Shown here: in pieces, positions 55,441 through 64,000 of the stretch
How the letters are laid out: every line of letters starts with the position of its first letter
Numbering within the stretch: the first letter of the stretch is position 1
From: Litsea cubeba
Taxonomy: Eukaryota > Streptophyta > Magnoliopsida > Laurales > Lauraceae
Assembly (NCBI GenBank): GCA_012931725.1
Contig: CM022951.1
Coordinates: 25,578,752 to 25,642,751 of the forward strand
Direction of reading: 5' to 3'
Length of the DNA stretch: 64,000 nt
The notes under the pieces: model-generated
Seen by the model: only the letters and a program-made list of their open reading frames with translations
What the model was told of the DNA's origin: nothing
Databases searched by the model: none
Program-made: the position numbers and the translations under genes

Positions 55441-57874
55441 AATATAATATAAAAAAGAACAAAAGTGCTACATAATTGAGAAAATCTACAAAATAAAAAA
55501 AATTAAATGACACATTGCAATATGTTTTACAGAAAAAAAAACCAATCTTAGCACAGAAAAAAAGTTTCCACGAAAGAGAATGTCAATAGATAAAATCCTC
55601 ACTCCGAGTCCTTTGGTTGTTCTCAGCATCAGCAAAGAGGTCCCGTATATTCTTTTCAGTTTCTCCAACAAACTTGCTTAGGACTTTAGGCCCATTAACA
55701 ATCTGATGGTTAAGAAATTAAAAAAAAATAAAAAAAATAAGTAATCATCGACCGCTTTTATGTAAGTATGGAAGATTCAAACCATAGTTTTAGAATGTCT
55801 ATTAAAATTCTTTTATAAGTTGCATTGGACAAACTTCTGAGGAATATCAGAAGAACATTTAATGGACTTCTCCAGAAAGGTTCTACCAAGTTTGACAGGT
55901 AAACACATAACTTGACACAAGGAGGCAGTATATTTACAATTTAAGCGAAAAATATTTTGTAGATTTCTGAGTTAGTAAAAAACCAATGACATTTAAATAG
56001 GCTACCAAGAAGAATACTCAAGGAAAAATAATGCCAGCCATAAGCCGACATGTGTTATGTCAGACTGAAAAAGAAAAGAAGAATGGGAAAATATAAATAT
56101 AAAAGTACGGGTGCATTCTATGTGAGACAAACAAACCAAAAGCACCTGGGAAATCATAAAGGAGTGATATTCTAAAGCATTTAATGATCTCCTTTCGAGT
56201 TATGCCATCAAACAAAGATCACGGAGTCACGTACACCTTTGGTTTTCTTCCATTTAACATTTTTCCAATCTGGCGAGCCAGAAGAGTCTTGCCGGTACCA
56301 GGAGGCCCATAAAGGACGATTCCCTTGACATGCTTGATGCCTAATCTGCAACATTCAAGCAATAAGATGCTTCACAATTAGGGACACAAGTTCACACGTA
56401 TTCTACACCGCTAAAGTCAACAATTTCTAGCTTAAATATGATTAAGTTAAAAAAAAATTAAAAATGCCTTACTTGCTGGTTACATGAGGTGGGAACACGT
56501 ACTCGAGAAGCAAATGCTCTTTGAAATATGTCAGTGAATTCTGCACTTAATCCCCCAATTCCCAACTTCTGAAGATTAAAATCCTTTTGCCTAAAGATGT
56601 TGCTGCTGGCAGCTTCACGCTGGTTGACCATCTGCATAACTTGTTATTAGGAACATTGTAAGTGTAAAAATGATGACTCACAAGATTAGGGGTGCCTGAT
56701 AGGACTTATCCAAATGAAAGAAGAATATCAGCTGCCTCAAAGCCTGAAAAGGGGAGAACAAGCAGTGAGAGGACCCTGACCTAAGTGGCGCAAGGCTCGC
56801 CGATGCCTAAGTTAGTGTATGAACTGAACTAAGGAAGGAGAGGAAGAAGAGAGGCAGAGTAACAGCTCTCAAGTTTGTATGTTGCGTACCTTTGTTGTGG
56901 AATATTGGTCTATTTATAGAGGATTTTACTTGATATTTTGGAGTGGGCCCCTTGATTTGACAGGGAAGCTCTCATTAGCCCACAAAGTAATAAATGCGGG
57001 TCCATCACGGGCCACAAAGCATTTATTGCCAATCCGATAAGCCACGCTGTATTTATTGCAAGTCCCATCAGCCCACGCTGTATTTATTGCCAGTCCGATC
57101 AGCCCACGCTGTATTTATTGCCCGTCCGATCAGCCCACGTTGCATTAAATGCATGTCATGTTGGGCCTGATCGTGTTGGATGGCTTTGGCGGTAGAGGTC
57201 CCATCGGATCCATCCTCGGGCTCTGCCCAGATTTGGCTACAGCCGCTGGATGCCGCCTTGTCAGAGATCTGGCGAAGATTGTGGATGGCTGGGATGGCCC
57301 ATCTGTCTCCCTGGCTCGCGCCTCTGCTCCGCCACGTGTCTGGTGATGTGGCGGGCGTGGGGGCGAGACCAGGATTTTCTCTTCATTTCGGCTTCCGTCC
57401 CGGCCCCTTCCGCCGAGGTCAGGCACACAACCGAAGTCAACCTTGTCAGCCGAGCTCGGCATTGGCAGCCGGAGTCAGACTGGTTTCGGCTTGAGGCCTT
57501 CGTCCCGGCGCCGAGGTGTGTCTGGATGGCACGTGGGCGTGCTTATCGACATCTAATCAGTCGAGATTAGTATAATCCTTGTGTCTTAAAAATCTCCCCA
57601 CACAATTGGCCCCTGGCTTGTTACTTCTTAGGAGCCCTAGCTTTTAGAGGTCGGAAGCTAGAGAGTCCGTCTGGAGATGTTTGATCATTGCTTTGCGCCG
57701 CTTCGACTTCTTCGAGGCAATTAATTCTGCATCCTGTTCACTCGGGGGAGCGAACCGGGGGCTACACGTGTTGCTTTCTTACTGATTGTGCCGTCAAATT
57801 GATGAGACAGGCGCGGATTGCGATTCTGTCTTTTCGAATTCTTGAAATGGCGCCCAAAGGGCGCTTCTTTCTCC

Positions 57875-57882
57875 TATAAATA
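57875..57882 (+). promoter_or_regulatory. TATA box of the antisense gene of Tat C
   Basis: TATAAATA is followed by a CT-rich leader (57888-57950). A 5'-UTR intron is likely: GTAAGT donor at 58056, TAG acceptor at 58127 or 58134. The start codon is at 58137. This is the same layout as in element A. Confidence 0.65.
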
Positions 57883-58136
57883 AGGTCGTCTTCTTCATTT
57901 TCACTTTCTTCATCTTTCCTCCTGATTTCCCTTGCTCTCGCTCTTAATCCCTGCTCTGGTCTTCGTCCGTCTTTCTCAAGAACTTCCCATAGCATTCTGG
58001 CGAGGACAATCACAAGGCGTGCCCAGGCTGATTCCTGACTCGCCCTCCTGTTTCAGTAAGTGACTTCGTGCCCCGATCTTTTTCAAGGTTTCTGCCTTTA
58101 GGGTTTCTTTTCGCCTTCTTCTCCTAGATTGTAGAA

Positions 58137-60083
58137 ATGGCCAACCCTAGGTTTCAGTTAGATACACCCGAGGGCATGGCTAGGTTCAGGGCAACATATA
58201 GTATTCCGTAGGGGGTTCGCCTCAGGCCGGCGACTCCCAGCGACCATGCTCTGCGCTGCTGGTTCAGCTGCTGGATGCCGTTTCCCTTGATCTCTGTGAT
58301 CGAGGGCGGGGTCAGATTTCCCCTGCATCCCCTGCTTAGGGCCTGCCTTAGCACCTGGTCCATTGCCCCTTGCCAGTTGATGCCTAATGGCTTCAAAGTC
58401 ATCATGGGCAGGGCGAAACTGAATGAGATTTTGGGGATCAGCTTGGGTGTCCACGACATCGAGGATGTGTATTACATCTGCAAGGCTGGGGGAGACAACC
58501 ATTATCTTCGGGCGAAGCAGCTCCGGAAGGGCTTCGTCCTGGCCTTGGAGGATTCCAGTAAAAACGTCGAGGACGATCTTTTCTTCGTTTCGGGGGAATG
58601 GGAGTTCGGCGCCGGTGAGGACAGGACGCTGAGGGTCCCTCGCCATCTCGGGGCCGTCCCAAGTAAATATCGCCCTTCCACTTTGCTTATTTTGCTTGTC
58701 TTTCGAATTGCCGAACTGACACTCTTGTAGTTTACTGTGCAGAACTGCTAGAGAGGCAGTGCCGAGCAGTGAGTGACGGCTGGCAGAAGAACGTCGCCGA
58801 CCACAGAAAGGTTGACAGGTACGCCGAGCACGAGAATAGATCGGCGTGGAAGTTGTTAGGCTACGCGCAGAGGTACCGTGGCCATTACAAGAGGATTGGA
58901 GCAGCGCAGGAGGACGAGCTGCAGCCTGATTTCCCCCTGTCACTGTGGCCGTCCCTGGGGGCATTCCTCTGATCGATCCTGCTGCGAGCCGAGCTGCGTC
59001 TGGTGCTGAGGCGTCCACTTCTTCCAGCTCGGGGTCTCCAAGTTTAAGGGAGGTTGTGGAGGCTTACACATCTGACCTGGTAGATAGGATGGAGGGCAGC
59101 TCAAGAGTGCCAGGAACCAAGGATCTGGCGGCCAAGTTTAGGCGCGAATCCTCATCTTCTACAACGCCTTCTTCTACCAGAGCCCGCGCGGCATCGGGCT
59201 CGGGGGGCGTCGCCGTTACTTCTACCCTTGCCACTACACCGATTGAGGGAGCGCGGAGGCGCTCACCGGATCGCCCGAGAGATGGGTCTCCGCCCAGGAA
59301 GAGGTCCAAGGCGGGGGAGAAAGACTTGGGGGCCGAGCAGGCCCTGAAAAGCAAGGCATCTGTGCGTGCTTCTGGGGGTAAAGCTCCGCCCGAGAAGAGT
59401 GCGCCAGCGAGTAGGGCTGCTGCCGAGACGGCTCGCGACCTCAACATCTCTACAGGGCAAGGGTCCGGATCGGCCTCCGAACCTCGTGCTGCCCCGGCAG
59501 CGTGGAGGCCGAGATTGGAGACTCAGCCTGGGAAGCCCTTAAATGTGGAGCACCGGGTATTGGGGAACTCTCTCGTTATCGGGGCCCTTGCCAAAGCCTG
59601 TGCCTTGCCGCATGACATGGAGCAGCACGCGAAGTTCGATAACGAGTCTACTGGGCTCGGCGATCCAGGCTGCTCTCCTTGTAAGTATCCTTCTTGACCT
59701 TTTGATGTATTTCATTTCGGCTGCTCCTACCTGACTTGTTTTTTCTTTTGCAGAATGTGCAGAGGCTCCAGTTGGTGGTAGAAAGGAGCGACAAGAACGT
59801 CTCCAGGATCACTCAACAGGAGTCTGAGAGGGATAAATTAAAGAAAGAGCTGGCGGACCTGAGGAAGAGCAGCGCCGAGGCAACTGCACAGCTGGATGTG
59901 GCGCTAGTCAGCATCACCGATCTCACCTCAACAGCGCATCAGTTGAGGGTTGAGATATGGGTCAAGACGAAAAGGCTTGCCGAGCTGGAGCCGGAGCTGG
60001 CAAAAGTGAAGGCTGATTCGGTGGCTGAGTCGACGAGGCAGCGTGCTGAAGTGCTAGCTAGGCGTGCCGAAGTCGAGAAGTGA
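58137..60083 (+). pseudogene. Antisense spliced gene of Tat C: Transposase_28-type and coiled-coil protein, decayed
   Basis: Exons are 58137-58662, 58743-59680 and 59754-60083, with GT..AG introns at the same two places as in element A. Exon 1 has the Transposase_28 block (CWMPFPLISVIEGGVRFPL, CQLMPNGFKVIMG). Exon 2 starts with a Trp/Tyr-rich segment (SAWKLLGYAQRYRGH, against SAWRLLGYEPRYRGY in A), then a long Ser/Ala/Arg/Lys-rich linker and ACALPHDMEQHAKF. Exon 3 is a coiled coil (SDKNVSRITQQESERDKLKK). Lesions are a TAG at 58209-58211 (Glu in A), a 1-nt insertion near 58935 and a frameshift near 59650. The frame ends at 60083, before the full C-terminus. Its function is unknown. Confidence 0.78.
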
Positions 60084-60344
60084 TGGACCGCGCTCCTGCT
60101 CGGTTCTACCGAGGTCGGCGGACGTGGGAGTCCATCGGGTCCGACCCTTTCGTAACCGGGGGGCAAGGGCGTGCATCAACATTTCTTTTTTTGTGTGGGT
60201 GTGCCAGATTTTCTATTTTACTTGGAATTGCAAGTGGTGATCCGGAGATCAACCTTCGCAAGTAAAAAGAAAATCAACTTCTTTCAAGTTTTCCATTGCA
60301 CATATATTTAAGAAAAGAGACATTTTCTTGGTTTGCCGTGAAAG

Positions 60345-60435
60345 GCGATTTTTTTTTGGCATTTATAGCCGATTTTGGCGTTTATACCCGGTTTCTGGCG
60401 TTTATAGCCGATTTTGGCGTTTATAGCCGATTTAC
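60345..60435. repeat. 22 bp repeats 'ggc(g/a)tttatagccgatttt', about four copies
   Basis: Consecutive units lie in the inferred R-U5 part of the element D LTR. Confidence 0.8.
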
Positions 60436-60765
60436 AATCCTTATCAATAATGAAAGACAAGAGTTGTGATTTTTGTCTCTTTTGAAAAAATACAAACTAC
60501 AATGAAAAGCAAGAAAAGGAGGATCTAACTTCTCAGGAGATTGTGGGGGACCCGTTTAGATTGACGGTCGCAAGCCATATATGGGCTTCGCCATCATCCA
60601 TGCAGATGATAACAGAGGATGCTATTGATTCGCTTGGCTTGGCTATAACCTCAGTTTTTTAGAGAACAAAGACCAAAAGAAGGTCCTATGTCCAATAAAA
60701 AGCCGAGTAGACGGGCTTGAAAAGCCATGTCTAAGCCATTGGCGGCAGAAGGAGAAGGGAAGGAC

Positions 60766-60794
60766 CTTGGGGGGGGGGGGGGCGCCCCCCAAGG
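60766..60794. repeat. G13 run within a CCTT(G)n...C6AAGG inverted repeat
   Basis: CCTT is followed by 13 G, then CG, six C and AAGG. It could form a strong hairpin or a G-quadruplex. It lies about 150 bp downstream of the minus-strand TATA box of the D LTR, so it would be in the transcribed leader. Confidence 0.7.
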
Positions 60795-61859
60795 GACTTT
60801 TGTCACCTTGTAGCGGTGGTCGGTGTAGGATTTCCGCAGAGTTTTCTCTCTTAGATTTCTGATGCCTCTTTCTGTCTGAGTTTCCGGATTTTCTGCAGTC
60901 TATTGTCTTTGTGTCTGCTGTTCTTTCTTCTTGGAGAGCTCTCCCATTTATAGGCTTTTAGTTAGCCATTTAGGAGGGTTTATGAGCCTTGATTGTCATA
61001 AAGCTACATAAAGGGAGGAGTTACAAAATTGAATTCTTTATTTTGTAACTCCTTTTTCTTGGCTTCTGATTGGCCGGAGGAGATTGAGGGCATTTAATCG
61101 CCTTTAATCGCCATGATGGGAGGAGTTTCATTGGTTAAATGCCATGAATCTCTTGACTTGTAACTCTCGGATGCTTGCTTCTGATTGGTCCGTCCAAAGA
61201 AATGGATTAATGACTGTAATAAAGCTAGTCAATTAATCGCATTAAGTGGTCGCCGAGCATTTGAAGAGTCGCGGGCCGTGCCGTGTCTTTTGGGATTCTT
61301 CTGGCGATGATCATCGATGGATCTTCATGTAGATCGACATCGGATGACCATGTAATTTCAGGTGTTTATTGCCAACAGCAGGTCGGTGCCATCTGTCCTG
61401 TCGATTTCTCGATCGATCGGGTAGAAAGCACACTTTTTTTGGTTGACCGGGTGGCGATCAATATTGTTTTTGATACTCTTGATGATTGACCCGTGTTTTG
61501 GACGGATGTTAGAGGATTTGGTGTCTCAAAAGTATGAATTTTGGAAAATACCAGAGGCTGGGCGCTTCGAATCGCGAAAAAACGGCGAAAACCGGGGTTT
61601 CCAGGGCCTTCCCGGCGACCCCGGGCTCCAAGGTCGCCAGCGACCCTGGGGGGTTTTCCCCCTTTTTGTCCCGTTTTGTGTCCGTTTTTGCTGTTCTTCG
61701 ATTCTTTTTTCTTCTGTATTTTTCCTTGACATTTTTGACCATTTATTGGCCTGATTTCCCTGTAGGAAACCTGATGAGAATCCTTGCATTTTATTTTGCA
61801 AAGTTTCCAATTTCCTGAGAAAGCCGAAGACTTTATCGCGCAGAGCTGCCGATTTTCCG

Positions 61860-62520
61860 TCAGAAGCTGAAACTGGGTCAAACGATGTCGGAATGACCTG
61901 AAATTTGGTGCGAAGCCTCCTGAGCAATAAATAAGACCAACTATAGGCTTTTTTTTAAGTTTGAAGCCGTTTGGGGTTCTATCACCAGTAGACTCGCTTT
62001 TGTTGCGATGAAGATGTCGCGGTTTGATGTGCGGTCAACCGATGTCCGATTGACTTGAAATTTGACAGGGAACCTATTTGAGTCATTTTAAGATGATCCA
62101 TAGGCTCTGTCTTGGAAACCATGGTCCCGGAGAGCTTTGCCGCCGAGAGGCCTGATTTGGCTTCCGAGCGTCAAACTATGGTCAAATGTTGTCGAAATGA
62201 CCTGAAATTTGACGTGTAGCCCTTTATAAGCATTTTGAAGCCGTCCATGTGCTCTATCTGATGAGTAATGGCCTCGGTGGTTCTCGCCGCCGAGAGGCTT
62301 GATTTAGCTGTTCGAGGGTTGATGTAGGGTCAAACGTTGTCGGTTTGACTCGGAACTTGACGTGGAGCCTTTTGGAAGTATTTTGAGACCATCCATCGGC
62401 TCTGATCGAAGATCTGGTGTCTCCGATGCTTTTGCCGCCGAGAGCTCCTTCTCGGCTGTCGGAGAAGCGAAGTTAGGCCAAATGATTTTGAAATGGCCCG
62501 AAACTTCTTATGTACTCATC
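61860..62520. repeat. Degenerate tandem repeat of about 150 bp, five copies
   Basis: The block 'gtcaaa(c/t)g(t/a)tgtcg...gac(c/t)tgaaa(t)tt' recurs at 61877, 62034, 62181, 62329 and 62477. The spacings are 157, 147, 148 and 148 bp. 'gccgccgagag' recurs within most units. It lies in the U3 region of the D LTR. Confidence 0.85.
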
Positions 62521-62668
62521 TTTTGGCTGTCTTGAAGGATCTTGCAGTTTTTGTTTGATTCTGACAAGATTTGATTTTTGGAAGTAGCATTGCCTATTTA
62601 TGGCAGGTTGCGACTTCATGTAGCTCTTTGGATCTTGAAGAGGCAAAGTGACATTTTTGGTGTCAACA

Positions 62669-64000
62669 AATGCCCCCTCGAGGTGCAGCGACGAGTTGCT
62701 TAAGAGATTTTTGAAGGAGAGCTTGTGACTTGACCAAGAGTCTTTGAGCAGTCTTTCTTTTTGGTATTTGTAGCCTTTTGAGCTTCCAGGGGAATTTTAT
62801 GGTAGTGAAAGGGATCACGTACCATCTCGAGGCAAAGTTTTGAAGATGACATCAAGGATGTGGATTTGGGTTTTGACTTTGTGACCTAACAGGCTGTATG
62901 TGGCAGGTTAGGGGGTCGGGTTTGGTTTTGATCGTATGACCCAACAAGCTGTATGTGGAATACTGGGGGATCAGGTTTTGGTTTTTGGTTTTGGTCTTGT
63001 GACCTAACAAGCTGTATGTGGCAAGTTAGGGGACCAGGATTTGGTTTGATTTTTGTGGAATGTCAATTTCAAGATTTTGGCTCAATTTGGTATATGAGGC
63101 TGGATGGTTTGTTTTTTTGGAAGCTCATGGGGCTTGGAATTCTCTTTGTATGGTTGAATCAACTCAAAAGAGGCATGGAACCATTTTTGTATGCTCTTGG
63201 TAAGAGGGATTTCTCTTTGAATAAAAGCCCAATTTTTTTTTTTTTTTTTTGTGCCTAGGTGGTCAAACCTGGCTCATATGGGCTAACCCATGGGACCTTA
63301 AGCTCTTGAAATGGCTTAGATCTCATATGGTGTCATTTTTGTAAAGAATATCCAAAAATATCTCATTTGGATAGAGAATATCTAAGAATATCTTTGCTTG
63401 GAGAGAATCTCTCATGTTCCCTTTATTTTGGGATGAGATATCTCAAGATATCTTTCTTTTGGGAAAGAATCCTTCATTGATCCTATCTTTTAGGAGAAAA
63501 TCTCTCATTGATTTCTTTTTGGGAGAGAATCCCTCAAGATATCTTTCTTTTGGGAAAGAATCTTTCTAATCTCTTTCTTTTGGTAAGGTTACTAATTAGT
63601 AACACTTACCTCTTTCTTCTTTCCTTCTTTGGTTTGCTCTCTTCTATAAAAGCAAGGAGGAGGTTGGATCTCTTGCAATAATCTCAAGAGGGCTTCAAGA
63701 CCAAGAGTTCTTCTTCTTCAAGATCTTCAAGACTTTTCTTCTTCTTCTCCATCAATGGCTTCAAGTAAGTTCCCTTTTTCAAGAAAACTCCATTGTAGGA
63801 AAAATAAAAAGTTCTTTCTCTCTTTTTTTGTTTCTTTCTTTTTCTTTTCTTTTTTTTTTCCACGTGTTTTCCCTTTTTTTTTTACACGTGTTTCTTTTTC
63901 TTTTCTTCTTTCTTTTTTTTTTCATGTTTTGTTTTTTTTTTTGTTTGTGGGCCGTACGGACACATCCGTACGGATCTGGCCGTACGGCCACGTGGCCTGT
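62669..64000 (-). mobile_element. Tat element D, internal region next to the 3' LTR (continues past the window)
   Basis: It begins with the minus-strand purine tract at 62669-62683. It then has three repeats of 'tgacc(t/c)aaca(a/g)gctgtatgtgg' (62880, 62937, 62999). A series of 'agatatctttcttttgggaaagaatc' repeats follows (63340-63590), then the promoter and first exon of a plus-strand gene. The last 50 bp hold CCGTACGG palindromes. Coding domains of gag-pol are not reached. Confidence 0.55.
63655..63766 (+). promoter_or_regulatory. TATA box and first exon of the presumed antisense gene of Tat D
   Basis: TATAAAAG at 63655 is followed by a leader rich in 'cttcaag' and CTT. Then come an ATG at 63755 (MASS) and a strong splice donor AAGTAAGT at 63764. 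This reproduces the promoter-leader-ATG-intron layout of elements A and C at the same place in the element. The remaining exons would lie beyond the window. The pyrimidine-rich 63790-63945 could be intron. Confidence 0.45.

Larger units (their letters stand above)
47127..56631 (-). pseudogene. NSF: NSF/SEC18-type vesicle-fusing ATPase gene fragment, split by a Mutator-like element and Tat element B
   Basis: Minus-strand exons encode part of the first AAA+ domain of N-ethylmaleimide-sensitive factor, which disassembles SNARE complexes after membrane fusion. Exons: 56473-56631 (NIFRQKDFNLQKLGIGGLSAEF); 56237-56345 (GPPGTGKTLLARQIGKML, Walker A); 55603-55702 (VLSKFVGETEKNIRDLFADA); 48753-48808 (SDLHVIIFDEIDAIC, Walker B); 48405-48470 (RGSTRDRTGVHDSIVNQLLT); 48275-48323 (IDGVESLNNVLLIGMT), resuming at 47165-47127 (NKNDLLNEALMR). 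Most introns keep GT..AG. Damage: a 4-nt insertion near 56496-56502, an extra T giving TAA at 48754-48756, a MULE inside the last exon, and no recognisable exon beyond 47127. The N-domain, the rest of D1 and all of D2 are absent. It is a dead copy or the ruin of a gene. Confidence 0.9.
56657..60171 (-). mobile_element. Tat element C: 3' LTR and antisense gene, cut off by element D
   Basis: The left (3') LTR is 56657-57604, TGTAAGTG...CCCCACACA, 948 bp. The minus-strand TATA box is at 56910-56918. U3 carries about four 35 bp repeats (56975-57150) with 'cagcccacgctgtatttattg'. A weak purine tract follows (57605-57618). Then comes the antisense gene, and GC-rich Tat-like sequence to about 60171. 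Gag, pol and the 5' LTR are not in the window. Presumably they lie beyond element D. The element sits in NSF-like DNA just upstream of the 56473-56631 exon. The left target-site flank is AACAT. Confidence 0.85.
60172..62668 (-). mobile_element. Tat element D 3' LTR (about 2.5 kb)
   Basis: The right edge is clear: GGTGTCAACA at 62659-62668 (TGTTGACACC on the minus strand), followed by a purine tract on the minus strand (CCTCGAGGGGGCATT). The left edge is inferred from an abrupt change from GC-rich element C sequence to AT-rich sequence beginning TGCATCAACA. The minus-strand TATA box (TATAAATGG) is at 60944-60952. U3 carries a 150 bp degenerate repeat. No second LTR is in the window. D appears to be nested in C. 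Confidence 0.6.

Noticed and set aside
63779..63991. Lys-rich minus-strand ORF
   Set aside because: It is the reverse complement of T-rich low-complexity DNA.

Overview
The window is plant nuclear DNA, almost certainly from an angiosperm with a repeat-rich genome. It holds LTR retrotransposons of typical plant lineages (Ty1/copia, Ty3/gypsy chromovirus, Ty3/gypsy Tat), plant-style introns, and three wrecked host genes: a B3-domain gene, an NSF/SEC18-type ATPase, and the C-terminal part of a probable R2R3-MYB factor. There is no sign of a bacterial, organellar or viral genome. I saw no rRNA, tRNA or CRISPR locus. All calls come from reading the sequence and translating by eye. No database search was run.

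Layout. 1-5182: decayed copia element (copia-1), both LTRs recognisable. 5183-7248: unassigned DNA, a possible MITE and a reverse-strand LINE remnant. 7249-18419: Tat element A, young and nearly complete, inserted in that LINE with a GCTTC target duplication. 19204-24117: a MYB-like gene fragment present twice, flanking a 5'-truncated chromovirus. 24118-31276: remnants (solo-LTR-like block, a deleted gypsy element with both LTRs, a decayed copia). 31282-38805: copia-2, intact and very young. 40177-43827: copia-3, gag-only and non-autonomous. 44274-44896: B3-domain gene or pseudogene. 45100-47126: promoter-like repetitive DNA with a 'gaccgagctc' array. 47127-56631: NSF-like pseudogene on the minus strand, split by a Mutator-like element in an exon and by Tat element B in an intron. 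56657-64000: Tat element C, interrupted by Tat element D, which runs off the window.

The most interesting structure is in the Tat elements. All are oriented minus. Next to the 3' LTR each carries sequence for a second gene on the opposite strand. In A, C and apparently D this gene has its own TATA box. In A, B and C it has plant introns, and these lie at matching places. Its product has an N-terminal Transposase_28 (putative gypsy-type) domain and a coiled-coil C-terminal part, and it converges on gag-pol. Between the two converging genes lies a tandem array whose units contain a small hairpin: 72 bp units in A and unrelated 76 bp units in B. Antisense extra ORFs in the Tat lineage are already known. 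The conserved spliced architecture and the convergent hairpin array are what deserve a second look.

Element B has almost identical LTRs yet lacks pol, has a stop in gag, and has lost the promoter and first exon of the antisense gene. It therefore looks like a non-autonomous passenger that moved very recently.
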